Source of the DNA: Hyphomicrobiales bacterium
GTDB lineage: Bacteria > Pseudomonadota > Alphaproteobacteria > Rhizobiales > OSC116
Direction: 5' to 3'
Assembly (NCBI GenBank): GCA_013214705.1
Contig: JABSRZ010000003.1
Span: forward strand, 248,001 to 312,000
DNA: 64,000 bases
Positions 8,546 to 17,030 of the stretch are shown in pieces. Position 1 is the first letter of the stretch; every line of letters begins with the position of its first letter. The position numbers and the translations under genes were made by a program. The notes beneath the pieces were generated by a model. That model saw nothing but the letters and a program-made list of their open reading frames with translations. It had not been told where the DNA came from and did no database searches.

Positions 8546-9382
8546 TTAGGAATTACCCGCCGCTTCCTCTGCAATGGCTTGTTCAATATCAAACATAAAC
8601 AGCCGTTCAAATTCGGCCAACAATTCATAACACATTATAACTTGCTTGGTTTGTGGGTCCCAATATGCGTTGGGCGTGTCACAAACTTGCGCTTCTAGCG
8701 AAATTGGCTCAGGCAGCTTAAAGTTAACCGCAATATATTGCTGTATTTGTTCTAAAATTTGGTTACTTTGCATAAACGCTTGATAGCCCTGCAATGCTGG
8801 GGTTGCCTCATGGTAAACAATGCTTATTTCCTGATTCACATCGCCTTCTTGCATCGCAAAGCCGCTGATGACTTTAAGCCAGTTGGTATAAGTAACCGAA
8901 AAATCATAACCACAATTGGCTAAGCGTTCTTCAGGCATCTGCATCAGTGTGGCAAATTTTTCAAATTTTTCTGGCGATGCTCCATATAAGAAACAAACGA
9001 TCTGGAATGCACGCTGTTGGTCCAGACTGTGCTCATCAGCAAAATTCAGCTCTTCACCCGATTTGGCGGCAAATTCATCCATCAAAAACCAGACATAGGC
9101 AGATTCTTTTAGATATTCGTTGAATTGTTCGCTCTCTTCGACCAGCATTATGATGGTGGCTAAATTGTCTACGGCGTCTTCTTCTTTGGCTAATATGGGT
9201 ATCTCATGCAGCGTAACTAATGCATGGCCGGTCTCATGAAACATGGTCCAGATCACATTGCCATTTACAAATTGCACCAGTTGCTCATACTCTTCGTCGG
9301 TCAGGACAATGTCTTCGGCGGCCTGGCTTGGCTGCACAAACATAAAACTGGCGATTAAAATTGCGATAAATTTTTTAAACAT
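8546..9382 (-). CDS. DUF4344 family secreted putative metallopeptidase
   Basis: The product has a signal peptide (hydrophobic residues 5-16, Q-A-A cleavage region near 20-22) and a zincin motif HETGH followed by an acidic E-E-D-A-V-D-N segment about 18 residues later. This matches the DUF4344 family of putative metallopeptidases. The HExxH pair would bind zinc and the glutamate would be catalytic; the substrate is unknown. The start is the ATG at 9382, preceded by GGGGAGAAG; a longer frame to 9412 would bury the signal peptide. It lies downstream of the gmk-DUF1737 pair on the same strand but with an 83-base gap. Family assignment is good; activity is inferred. Confidence 0.82.
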   Translation of the reverse strand: MFKKFIAILIASFMFVQPSQAAEDIVLTDEEYEQLVQFVNGNVIWTMFHETGHALVTLHEIPILAKEEDAVDNLATIIMLVEESEQFNEYLKESAYVWFLMDEFAAKSGEELNFADEHSLDQQRAFQIVCFLYGASPEKFEKFATLMQMPEERLANCGYDFSVTYTNWLKVISGFAMQEGDVNQEISIVYHEATPALQGYQAFMQSNQILEQIQQYIAVNFKLPEPISLEAQVCDTPNAYWDPQTKQVIMCYELLAEFERLFMFDIEQAIAEEAAGNS

Positions 9383-9465
9383 AATCTTCTCCCCAAAATT
9401 ATAGGCTACCACAATTTAGGTCAATTACGCTGGAAATTTAATTTTGCTGTGATTTCTGGGTGCGA

Positions 9466-9648
9466 TCAGAGTTTCTCTTTTAGTACCACCGCCTGCGCGC
9501 AAATGGTTTTTTTGCCATCATTGGCAAGCTTGGGTTCGCCATATAATACATAGCCATTGTCCAACGCGTCACTCACCCGTTGGCAAAAGTCATCATCATC
9601 TGTGCCGGTGATGAAGCGGTAATTTTTTTTCACTTTAACGTCTGTCAT
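9466..9648 (-). CDS. DUF1737 domain small protein
   Basis: This 60-residue protein carries the compact DUF1737 pattern: Y-R-F-I-T-G-T-D-D near residues 10-18, then F-C-x-R-V-x-x-A-L-x-x-G-Y and a Y-G-E-P turn, ending in an A-x-A-V-V strand. The family is small, widespread and without known function. The start lies two bases after the gmk stop and its GAGGAAT ribosome site overlaps the end of gmk, so it is almost certainly co-translated with guanylate kinase. No membrane segment or signal is visible. Confidence 0.8.
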   Translation of the reverse strand: MTDVKVKKNYRFITGTDDDDFCQRVSDALDNGYVLYGEPKLANDGKKTICAQAVVLKEKL

Positions 9649-9650
9649 GT

Positions 9651-10322
9651 CTATTCCTCAAATTTTGTCCGCAGTTCAATTTGCATATCACGCACAAATT
9701 CAACCAAACCGGTTTGCCGCATTCTTTTTTGTTTCTCAGAAAATAATATGGCTTTTAATTTTTTTTCAGATGCCTTTAAATCATCGTTAATGATGATGTA
9801 ATCATATTCAGCCCAATGCTCTAGCTCACGCGATGCGCCTTTCATGCGGCTATTGATAACCTCTATGCTATCTTGGGCGCGGCTGTGCAAGCGCTGTTCT
9901 AACGCGGTGGCGGTGGGTGGTAAAATAAACACCCGCACAAGTTCGGCTTTGGCGGTGGCATGCAATTGTTGAGTGCCCTGCCAATCAATGTCAAACAGCA
10001 CATCCTTGCCGGCTTTTAGAGCTTCATACACCGGGGTTCTGGGCGTGCCATATAGGTTGCCAAACACTTCTGCCCATTCGAGCATTTCACCGTTGTCAAT
10101 TTTTGCCCTAAAATCTTCTATCGATAAAAAAAAGTAATCTTCGCCATCCACTTCGCCCGGCCTCGGCGTGCGTGTGGTTGCCGAAATAGACAATTTTATG
10201 TTTTTATCGTCATGTAGCAGCAATTTAGACAATGTCGATTTGCCAGCGCCAGACGGGGATGATAATACAAACATCACCCCTCTATTGGTTAGCGTAGTTT
10301 GGCTCTGGCTATCACTGGTCAT
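9651..10322 (-). CDS. gmk: Guanylate kinase Gmk
   Basis: Guanylate kinase phosphorylates GMP to GDP with ATP in purine nucleotide synthesis. The P-loop SPSGAGKS lies near the N-terminus, followed by the GMP-binding block (S-A-T-T-R-T-P-R-P-G-E, then G-x-D-Y-x-F) and the lid region. I chose the ATG at 10322, preceded by GGAA at suitable spacing, giving 223 residues; an ATG four codons earlier (10334) lacks a ribosome site, and a later one at residue 17 is also conceivable. It follows mltG on the same strand and is tightly followed by DUF1737. Confidence 0.95.
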   Translation of the reverse strand: MTSDSQSQTTLTNRGVMFVLSSPSGAGKSTLSKLLLHDDKNIKLSISATTRTPRPGEVDGEDYFFLSIEDFRAKIDNGEMLEWAEVFGNLYGTPRTPVYEALKAGKDVLFDIDWQGTQQLHATAKAELVRVFILPPTATALEQRLHSRAQDSIEVINSRMKGASRELEHWAEYDYIIINDDLKASEKKLKAILFSEKQKRMRQTGLVEFVRDMQIELRTKFEE

Positions 10323-10358
10323 GTTAATTTCCATTATTTCTGGTCATGTCAATTCCCA

Positions 10359-11684
10359 CTATTTATTGGCTTTTTCAAGCGCTCTTAACTTCTTAACATT
10401 TTTCTGGTGCTGTTTATAGGTTTTGGCAAAAACATGGCCACCCGTGCCATCGGCCACAAAATATAAAAAATCTACATCAGCTGGGTTAAGCACTGCCAAT
10501 ATAGCTTGTTTGCCGGGGTTGGCAATTGGGGTTGGCGGCAAGCCGTTAATGACATAGGTATTATAAGCGGTTTTGGCCTTAATTTCACTTTTGCGTAACT
10601 GCCGGTCCAATATATACGCGCCTTTGGTGATGCCGTAAATAATCGTCGGGTCAGATTGTAGGCGCATTTTTTGCAAAATACGGTTTACGAACACCGCTGC
10701 CACTTGTGGCCGCTCGCGCGCTACGCCGGTTTCTTTTTCAACAATCGACGCCAATATCACCACTTCTTCCATAGATTTTAGTGGCAAATCTTTGGCCCGC
10801 GTGTCCCACAAATCGGCCAAAAAGCGTTTTTGCGATTTTTCCATCTCGGCCAATATGGCGGTGCGGCTAGAGCCATTTTCAAATAAATAGGTTTCTGGCA
10901 TCAAACTGCCTTCGGCCGGGGTGTATTTGATTTCGCCGGTCAATAAGGGGGCTATTTTTAATTTATCTAAAATTTGTTGGGTGGTTAAGCCCTCGGCAAA
11001 AGTTATTTTATGCTGAATGGACTGGCCACCGACAAAAATATTCATAATGTCGCGCATGGTGGCATTGGGCGGAATGATATATTCACCGGCCTTTAAACGG
11101 GTGTCATTGCCCTCCCATGAGACCAAAAATTTATACAGGTCTTGGCTGGAAATCAGCTTTTGTTGTTCTAAACGTTGTGATATTTTGGTCAAATTATCGC
11201 CCGAGCGTACCAAGAACAGGCTTTCGGCTGGCTGGTCGTTTTTCACTTCGAACAATTGGATGGTGGCCAACCACACACCTGCCACAATCAATACCAGCAC
11301 CACAATCATGGTGATAAAACTACTTAACGCCCCCCAAACGCCCCCGCCTTTTTTAGCTTTGGAGGCTGGTTTGGCGGCTTTTGGGGTTTTGGGCGGTTTG
11401 GTTTTTATTTTGAGTTGGCGCTTCATTTTATAATTTGCAAAAATACCCGGCCTTTCGTGCAGTTCATCGGCATTAGCTTGCGCGCTAAAATGGCCATCCG
11501 GGCTAAATTGGCCATTATCTGCCACAGCACTAGAATTTTCATCAGTTGGGTTCACTGACTCTTCATCTATATGCGTTGGCAAAACAGCGGCGAATTCACG
11601 CCGGGCGTTAAACCCATTTGCAACTGGTTGTTCAGTGGTTTGGTTTTCCACATTTGAGTTTTCAGGTGGCTGGTTTTCTGGCAT
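10359..11684 (-). CDS. mltG: Endolytic transglycosylase MltG
   Basis: MltG (YceG) cleaves nascent peptidoglycan and is thought to set glycan strand length. The protein has an unusually long, disordered, Asn/Glu-rich cytoplasmic N-terminus and a Lys/Pro-rich stretch up to residue 115, one membrane helix at about 118-141, a LysM-like region with SGDNLTKISQRL, and the YceG catalytic domain. The catalytic glutamate is E316 in LASIVEKETG, and the S-D-P-T-I-x-Y-G and L-P-P-T-P-I-A-N-P-G motifs follow. Its start lies 21 bases after the fabF stop. The mltG-gmk neighbourhood downstream of fab genes is usual in alphaproteobacteria. Confidence 0.93.
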   Translation of the reverse strand: MPENQPPENSNVENQTTEQPVANGFNARREFAAVLPTHIDEESVNPTDENSSAVADNGQFSPDGHFSAQANADELHERPGIFANYKMKRQLKIKTKPPKTPKAAKPASKAKKGGGVWGALSSFITMIVVLVLIVAGVWLATIQLFEVKNDQPAESLFLVRSGDNLTKISQRLEQQKLISSQDLYKFLVSWEGNDTRLKAGEYIIPPNATMRDIMNIFVGGQSIQHKITFAEGLTTQQILDKLKIAPLLTGEIKYTPAEGSLMPETYLFENGSSRTAILAEMEKSQKRFLADLWDTRAKDLPLKSMEEVVILASIVEKETGVARERPQVAAVFVNRILQKMRLQSDPTIIYGITKGAYILDRQLRKSEIKAKTAYNTYVINGLPPTPIANPGKQAILAVLNPADVDFLYFVADGTGGHVFAKTYKQHQKNVKKLRALEKANK

Positions 11685-11704
11685 CTAGCGCTCTTTACAT
11701 AAAT

Positions 11705-12976
11705 TTATTCGGCATTAAAACGTCTAATAAGCAATGAGGCATTGGTTCCGCCAAAGCCAAAACTATTCGACAAGCCAATGTCTATTTGTTTGTGTTGCTT
11801 CACATTAGGCACTAAATCGACTTTTGTATCCATCGAAGGTGAATCAAGGTTAAGAGTGGGCGGCACCACGTTATCACGAATCGCCAAAGTTACAAATATA
11901 GCCTCAATTGCGCCTGCGCCGCCTAACAAATGCCCGGTTGCCGACTTGGTTGAACTCATAGTCAGGCCAGCGCCTTCATTGCCAAATAATCTTTCGACCG
12001 CCCGCAGCTCTATTTCATCACCCATCGGGGTGGATGTGCCGTGAGCATTTACATAATCAATTTCACTGGGGTCAACTCCGGCGCGTTTCACACAGGCTTG
12101 CATGGCTCTGAAGCCACCATCGCCATCCGGTGCGGGCGATGTAATGTGGTAAGCATCGCCTGATAAGCCATAGCCGGTTATTTCGCCATATATTTTAGCG
12201 CCGCGCGCTTGGGCATGTTCTAAACTTTCCAGCACCATAATGCCTGCGCCCTCGCCCATCACAAACCCATCTCGGTCTTTGTCATATGGGCGTGATGCCT
12301 TAGTTGGTTCATCATTATAACCGGTCGACAAGGCTTTGCAGGCGGCAAAACCGGCTATGCCTATTCGGCAAATTGGGCTTTCGGCACCACCGGCTATCAT
12401 CACATCGGCATCATCTAGCGCGATGAGCCGCGCGGCATCGCCAATGGCGTGTGCGCCGGTAGAGCAAGCGGTTACAACGCTGTGGTTAGGGCCTTTAAAG
12501 CCGTATTTAATCGAAACATGGCCAGATATTAAATTAATCAACCGACCGGGTATGAAAAACGGGCTGACCCGGCGCGGGCCACGTTTTTCCATATTCACCG
12601 CGGCATCGGCAATGCCACTTAACCCGCCAATGCCAGAGCCAATAAGCACACCGGTGCGGCATTGGGCTTCATAATCTTGCGGTTTCCAATCTGCATCTTC
12701 TACCGCTTGTTGCGCGGCGGCCATGCCATATATAATAAAATCATCGACCTTTTTTTGGTCTTTAGGCGGCATATAATCATCGGGGTTAAAAGTGCCATTT
12801 GTGCCATCGCCTCGGGGTATTGTGCCGGCAATTTTTGCTGTCAGGTCAGATGTGTCGAATTGTTCGATTTTTGAAATGCCCGATTGTCCGTCAATTAATC
12901 GGCTCCAAGTTTGTTCAACGCCGTTGGCCAATGGGGTTACCATACCTAGCCCAGTTATCACTACCCGTTTTAACAT
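11705..12976 (-). CDS. fabF: Beta-ketoacyl-ACP synthase II FabF
   Basis: FabF condenses malonyl-ACP with growing acyl-ACP chains in type II fatty acid synthesis. The thiolase fold carries the full Cys-His-His triad: C171 in VTACSTGAHA, the histidine of HGTSTPMGD, and the histidine of TGHLLGGAG. I start at the ATG at 12976, which has AAGGTG seven bases upstream, giving 423 residues; an extra M-R-I lies in frame upstream. A strong terminator separates acpP from fabF, so fabF is probably read mainly from its own promoter in the 13.0-13.1 kb gap. Confidence 0.96.
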   Translation of the reverse strand: MLKRVVITGLGMVTPLANGVEQTWSRLIDGQSGISKIEQFDTSDLTAKIAGTIPRGDGTNGTFNPDDYMPPKDQKKVDDFIIYGMAAAQQAVEDADWKPQDYEAQCRTGVLIGSGIGGLSGIADAAVNMEKRGPRRVSPFFIPGRLINLISGHVSIKYGFKGPNHSVVTACSTGAHAIGDAARLIALDDADVMIAGGAESPICRIGIAGFAACKALSTGYNDEPTKASRPYDKDRDGFVMGEGAGIMVLESLEHAQARGAKIYGEITGYGLSGDAYHITSPAPDGDGGFRAMQACVKRAGVDPSEIDYVNAHGTSTPMGDEIELRAVERLFGNEGAGLTMSSTKSATGHLLGGAGAIEAIFVTLAIRDNVVPPTLNLDSPSMDTKVDLVPNVKQHKQIDIGLSNSFGFGGTNASLLIRRFNAE

Positions 12977-13120
12977 AATCCGCACCTTGCTTAATTTAAT
13001 GGCATTCTAAATTTGTGAACTTAATTTAAAATAAGTGATTTACAAAAATGTTGCAATTAAGATCGAACATTATGGTGTAATTTTATCCACATTTGGTCAA
13101 ATGTTTATAAATCACAAAAA

Positions 13121-13146
13121 AACAGCCCACCAAATGGCGGGCTGTT
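13121..13146 (-). terminator. Intrinsic terminator downstream of acpP
   Basis: On the minus strand an 11-bp stem (AACAGCCCGCC with GGTGGGCTGTT, one G-U pair) with an ATTT loop is followed by a run of T. It starts 24 bases after the acpP stop and would end most acpP transcripts before fabF. Confidence 0.88.
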
Positions 13147-13169
13147 TGCATAAAATTCAATGAAGAAGA

Positions 13170-13403
13170 TTATTTATTTTCTGTGATAAATTTTACCGCA
13201 TCACCTACAGTAGAAATATGTTCGGCGGCATCATCAGGAATTTCCACTGAAAATTCATCTTCGAATGCCATTACCAATTCAACTGTGTCCAGGCTGTCAG
13301 CGCCCAAATCGTCAATAAAGCTAGACGCTTCTTTAACTTTATCGGCATCAACACCTAAATGTTCGATAACAATTTTTTTTACGCGCTCTGCTACATCACT
13401 CAT
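13170..13403 (-). CDS. acpP: Acyl carrier protein AcpP
   Basis: The 77-residue acidic protein is the acyl carrier of type II fatty acid synthesis. The DSLDTVEL motif carries S37, the site of 4'-phosphopantetheine attachment. Helices 1-4 and the high Asp/Glu content match the family closely. AGGAAATACA precedes the ATG. It is flanked by fabG upstream (248-base gap with hairpins) and a terminator downstream, so it is likely transcribed both alone and with the cluster, in keeping with its very high demand. Confidence 0.97.
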   Translation of the reverse strand: MSDVAERVKKIVIEHLGVDADKVKEASSFIDDLGADSLDTVELVMAFEDEFSVEIPDDAAEHISTVGDAVKFITENK

Positions 13404-13494
13404 TGTATTTCCTTCATAAAACAGCGTTAAAGCTTGATGCCCTAACCCATATATAATCGATTTTTGAGGCTTAGCCCAACAACCACTAACGTTT

Positions 13495-13536
13495 GGGGCA
13501 AATGCTTTCCTAAAAATGCTTGCCCTCTGTTGCCCC
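13495..13536 (-). other. Competing hairpins in the fabG-acpP gap
   Basis: GGGGCAA at 13495-13501 can pair with TTGCCC at 13520-13525 or with TTGCCCC at 13530-13536, giving two mutually exclusive stems between fabG and acpP. An A-rich/T-rich weak stem near 13545-13575 may act as the fabG terminator. Role unproven. Confidence 0.3.
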
Positions 13537-13651
13537 TATTTGCAAAAAAAATCAAGTTAAGATTTTAATTGTGAGCAAAAAAAACGTAAATACTGCCAAA
13601 TAAGCTTAATTTTGTCAAAGTAACGCACAGGCTGCGCCACTCAAATTCTGT

Positions 13652-14389
13652 TTATATCATCGCCATGCCACCATTTACATGTATTGTTTGGCCGGTAATG
13701 TAGGCAGCTTCAGCTGAAGCTAAAAACACTGCCGCGGCTGCAATTTCTGCCGCTGTGCCTAAGCGTTTGGTCGGGATGCTGGCCAAAATAGCCTCGGTTT
13801 GTTTTTCATTCAGCTCATCTGTCATTGGCGTGGCGATAAACCCTGGGGCGATGGCATTTACAGTGATGCCGCGGTTGCCAACTTCTTGTGCCAGTGATTT
13901 GCCCATGCCAATGATGGCGGCTTTAGAGGCCACATAATTGGCTTGGCCGGGGTTGCCAGCCACACCCACGACCGACGATATATTGATAATGCGGCCATTG
14001 CGGGCTTTCATCATGCCGCGCATTACCGCGCGCGATAAACGCATGGCGGCGGTTAAGTTAACCGCAATCACATCATCCCAATCGGCATCTTTCATCCGCA
14101 TAAATAAGCCATCACGGGTGATGCCGGCATTGTTAACCAAAATATCAACGCTGCCCATAGCTTCTATTGCCGATGGCACCAGCGCCTCGACACTGGCTTT
14201 ATCGGATAAATTACACGCCGCAACATGCGCCCGCTCGCCCAAACTATCGGCCAATTCCTTAAGCACATTTTCGCGCGTGCCAGAAAGGGTTACGGTTGCG
14301 CCTTGGGCGTGGAACGCCACAGCTATTGCGCGGCCGATGCCGCCGGTTGCGCCGGTGATGAGTGCGTTTTTACCTGTTAAATCAAACAT
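13652..14389 (-). CDS. fabG: 3-oxoacyl-ACP reductase FabG
   Basis: FabG reduces beta-ketoacyl-ACP with NADPH. This 245-residue short-chain dehydrogenase shows the cofactor motif TGATGGIG (residues 12-19), NNAG at 86-89 and the catalytic triad S139, Y152 and K156 (YVASK), plus the usual C-terminal GQTIHVNGG. AAAGGCAACTA precedes the ATG. Its place between a GGCT-fold gene, fabD and acpP identifies it as the fatty-acid enzyme, unlike the more divergent SDR at 24.4 kb. Confidence 0.96.
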   Translation of the reverse strand: MFDLTGKNALITGATGGIGRAIAVAFHAQGATVTLSGTRENVLKELADSLGERAHVAACNLSDKASVEALVPSAIEAMGSVDILVNNAGITRDGLFMRMKDADWDDVIAVNLTAAMRLSRAVMRGMMKARNGRIINISSVVGVAGNPGQANYVASKAAIIGMGKSLAQEVGNRGITVNAIAPGFIATPMTDELNEKQTEAILASIPTKRLGTAAEIAAAAVFLASAEAAYITGQTIHVNGGMAMI

Positions 14390-14452
14390 TAGTTGCCTTT
14401 TTTTGTCATTACTTATTTAAATATAGTTTATCTAATTCTAGTTTCAATGAAT

Positions 14453-14938
14453 TTATTTATTTTGCACCCTATTTTGCCGACCTTGCCGGGTCAACAGGGC
14501 TTGCAACTGGTTGATATATTGTGGGTCCAACCCATGTTGTTTGGCACCAGCGAGGCAAAAATCTCGATACCAATCAAACGGCAACAAGCCTATTTCACAA
14601 TATTTTTCGGCAGCTATATAGGTGGTGACATTTATGGTTTTCTGCTCAAAATCCACCTCAAAATTGTCGTCACGGGTGTAATTGCGCTCAACCTCATCTA
14701 ACGCCGCCACATCGCTTTCGGCTAATTTAAATAACACACCCTGCACAATGGCATCATCGCTGGTAGCTTTAACCAATGTAGCTTTGCCCGAACCATCTGC
14801 GCCTTTTTTGGCAAACGACAACTCATAGCCGTTGGCGGTGGCTATGCCCAACGGCACGGCGCTGGGGCAGCGCTCAGCCAACCGTTCGGTTAGCATGTTA
14901 GAGCCATAGGCAAAATAAAATATGCTATTTTTAGCCAA
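14453..14938 (-). CDS. Gamma-glutamylcyclotransferase-fold protein
   Basis: The 161-residue protein has the GGCT (AIG2-like) fold signature: Y-F-A-Y-G-S-N-M at residues 8-15, the F-K-L-A-E-S-D strand and a conserved L-D-E-V-E-R-N where the glutamate is the usual catalytic acid. Family members convert gamma-glutamyl peptides to 5-oxoproline or act on gamma-glutamylamines; the substrate here is unknown. The only start that keeps the YGSN motif is a TTG at 14938; the first ATG comes after it. It lies inside the fab cluster between fabD and fabG but has no evident link to lipid synthesis. Confidence 0.83.
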   Translation of the reverse strand: MAKNSIFYFAYGSNMLTERLAERCPSAVPLGIATANGYELSFAKKGADGSGKATLVKATSDDAIVQGVLFKLAESDVAALDEVERNYTRDDNFEVDFEQKTINVTTYIAAEKYCEIGLLPFDWYRDFCLAGAKQHGLDPQYINQLQALLTRQGRQNRVQNK

Positions 14939-14979
14939 TATTCTCTCAATTCACTCTATAATCTTCTCAATTCTCTGCT

Positions 14980-15927
14980 TTATTTCAGCAATTCAACTAC
15001 AGCCGCAATTTCATCGGCTGTGCCGCAAGCCATGCCGGTAATGTTGCGGTCTATGCGCCGCACCATGCCGGTAAGCACTTTACCATTGCCGACTTCGACA
15101 CAGGTTTCAATGCCGTTTTGCCCCATAAAACCAACCGATTCACGCCATCTCACCGTGCCGGTCACTTGCTCTACCAGTTGGCGGCGTATCACTTCAATAT
15201 CCGATGTCGGCGCAGCACTTACATTGGCTATCAGCGGCACGCTTGGTGCGTTCATAACCACATTGGCCAAAGCGTCTTGCATGGCATCGGCGGCAGGTTG
15301 CATTAAGCTGCAATGAAATGGCGCACTCACGGGCAATATGATGGCGCGTTTAGCGCCTTTGGCTTTGGCAATGTCCAGCGCCCGCTCAACCGCCGCTTTG
15401 TCGCCAGATATAACCACTTGGCCGTTGGCATTGTCATTAGCAGCTTGGCACACATCATTGGTATCGCCCACAGCTTCGCTGGCCACTATTGTGGCGGTTT
15501 CAAAATCTAGCCCGATTAACGCCGCCATGGCACCCTGCCCAACCGGGCAAGCTTTTTGCATGGCGCGGCCACGTATTTGCAACAATTTCGAGGTGTCACT
15601 AAGTGAAAACACCCCCGCAGCGGTCAGTGCCGAATATTCACCAAGCGAATGGCCGGCAATATATTTCACATCAGTTGCTAAGTTTACGCCTTCACTTTCC
15701 AATATCCGCATAACCGCCATACTCACCGCCATCAGCGCCGGTTGGGCGTTTTCAGTCAAGGTTAGTTCATCTTCCGGGCCGTTAAACATCAGATTGGATA
15801 GGTTGATGCCAAGCGCGTCATTCACCTCTTCAAAAGTCTGGCGCGCAATGTCAAATTGGTTAGCCAGCTCTTGGCCCATACCTACTTTTTGGCTGCCTTG
15901 GCCGGGGAATGTAAATGCAATTGTCAT
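14980..15927 (-). CDS. fabD: Malonyl-CoA-ACP transacylase FabD
   Basis: FabD moves malonyl groups from CoA to ACP. The FPGQGSQ oxyanion-hole motif at residues 7-13 and the nucleophile S94 in GHSLGEYS are clear, with the catalytic histidine in S-A-P-F-H-C-S-L-M. The length of 315 residues is normal. AGGTATATAT precedes the ATG at 15927. It is the first gene of the minus-strand fatty-acid cluster and is divergent from rpsF across a 346-base gap. Confidence 0.96.
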   Translation of the reverse strand: MTIAFTFPGQGSQKVGMGQELANQFDIARQTFEEVNDALGINLSNLMFNGPEDELTLTENAQPALMAVSMAVMRILESEGVNLATDVKYIAGHSLGEYSALTAAGVFSLSDTSKLLQIRGRAMQKACPVGQGAMAALIGLDFETATIVASEAVGDTNDVCQAANDNANGQVVISGDKAAVERALDIAKAKGAKRAIILPVSAPFHCSLMQPAADAMQDALANVVMNAPSVPLIANVSAAPTSDIEVIRRQLVEQVTGTVRWRESVGFMGQNGIETCVEVGNGKVLTGMVRRIDRNITGMACGTADEIAAVVELLK

Positions 15928-16041
15928 ATATATACCTGTAAATTGTGCGATTCGATGTTTCTAAATTAACAACTAACCTAAGCAGAACAAACTGTTAAAT
16001 TATAATCAGCCAAAAAATATGGCTAAAAAGCGCTTTAACGC

Positions 16042-16069
16042 TTGCATTCACCCTATAAACGGGTATAAA
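16042..16069 (+). promoter_or_regulatory. Candidate promoter of rpsF-rpsR-rplI
   Basis: TTGCAT (16042-16047) and TATAAA (16064-16069) are separated by 16 bases. Initiation near 16076 would give a leader of nearly 200 bases, consistent with an autoregulated ribosomal protein operon. Confidence 0.5.
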
Positions 16070-16199
16070 ACGCCTGTTATGAAGCTCTAGTTGAGGGCTG
16101 AACGGAAGCTTGTAACTTGACTCTATTGTTTAGGTTATAAGTAAAAACATATGATTTGATTCTGGTTTTTAACTTCCCGTGTCCTCGCTCTTTTGACTT

Positions 16200-16235
16200 C
16201 CTCTTGAGTCTTTCCGAAATTAGGCTCAAAAGGGG
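16200..16235 (+). promoter_or_regulatory. Candidate S6:S18-type rpsF leader stem-loop
   Basis: CCTCTTGAG (16200-16208) can pair with CTCAA-AA-GGGG (16225-16235), with a two-base bulge and one G-U pair. The enclosed loop contains CCG at 16214-16216. Bacterial rpsF leaders often carry a bulged or looped CCG bound by the S6:S18 complex for feedback control. The match is loose and needs a covariance-model search. Confidence 0.35.
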
Positions 16236-16273
16236 CTATGCGCTAGAGATAAATTTATTAGGAAAGGCTAATC

Positions 16274-16618
16274 ATGCCCAAATACGAACATATTGTTCTT
16301 GCTCGCCAAGACATATCTACTGCTCAAGTGGAAACACTGATTGAAGATTTCACTAAAGTTATTGAAACTGGTGAAGGTAGTGTCCAAAAGGTTGAAAGCT
16401 GGGGTTTGCGTAACATTGCTTACCGCATCAAGAAAAACCGCAAAGCTCATTATACCTTAATGAATATTGAATGCACGCCCGCTGCTATGGCAGAATTAGA
16501 GCGCCAACAATCTATCAACGAAGATATATTGCGCATCATGACCATTAAAGTTGAGTCATTCGAAGAAGGCCAAAGTGCTGTTCTTGTTAATAAAAATGAA
16601 AAGAAAACCCGCCGCTAA
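16274..16618 (+). CDS. rpsF: 30S ribosomal protein bS6
   Basis: bS6 binds the central domain of 16S rRNA with bS18. The 114-residue protein has the typical P-K-Y-E-H-I-V-L start, the R-Q-D-I-S helix, the W-G-L-R-N-I-A-Y-R-I strand and Y-x-L-M-N-I-E-C. A short Lys/Arg tail ends it. It is the first gene of rpsF-rpsR-rplI and its long leader suggests translational feedback. AGGAAAGG precedes the ATG. Confidence 0.97.
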   Translation: MPKYEHIVLARQDISTAQVETLIEDFTKVIETGEGSVQKVESWGLRNIAYRIKKNRKAHYTLMNIECTPAAMAELERQQSINEDILRIMTIKVESFEEGQSAVLVNKNEKKTRR

Positions 16619-16647
16619 TCCGCAGCCTATCTATAAGGAAATAAATT

Positions 16648-16890
16648 ATGTCTAGTCAAGGTGGATCTCGTCGTCCTTTCTTCCGTCGTAAAAAAACATG
16701 CCCATTCTCTGGTGATAATGCACCTAAGATTGATTATAAAGATGTGAAACTTCTTCAGCGCTTTATGTCAGAACGTGGCAAAATTGTACCAAGCCGCATC
16801 ACGGCTGTGTCAGCTAAAAAACAACGCGAGCTTGCAAAAGCCATCAAACGCGCTCGTTTCTTGGGCTTGCTACCTTACGTTATTAAATAA
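16648..16890 (+). CDS. rpsR: 30S ribosomal protein bS18
   Basis: The 80-residue basic protein has the [14 protein letters not shown]-terminus, the [12 protein letters not shown] helix and the [10 protein letters not shown] end typical of bS18, partner of bS6 on the 30S platform. It lies 29 bases after rpsF with a good AAGGAAAT ribosome site. Confidence 0.97.
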   Translation: MSSQGGSRRPFFRRKKTCPFSGDNAPKIDYKDVKLLQRFMSERGKIVPSRITAVSAKKQRELAKAIKRARFLGLLPYVIK

Positions 16891-17030
16891 TAAATTAGCG
16901 GCATGTTTAATTTTTAACCATGCCGTTTTGGTTGGGATTTTATATCTCTAACCGCACACCACGCGGGACAGCTGAGGGTAATACCTCTTTCCGCTCAATC
17001 ACACATGAATATTCATGTAAAGGAGCAAAA

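Larger units (their letters stand above)
15928..16273. other. Divergent fabD / rpsF intergenic region
   Basis: This 346-base gap holds no open gene. The fabD-proximal part is AT-rich and presumably contains the fabD promoter. A rightward promoter at 16042-16069 would give rpsF a leader of about 200 bases with a stem-loop at 16200-16235. The imperfect repeat around 16021-16045 (AGCGCTTTAACGCTT) may be a further hairpin. Confidence 0.6.
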
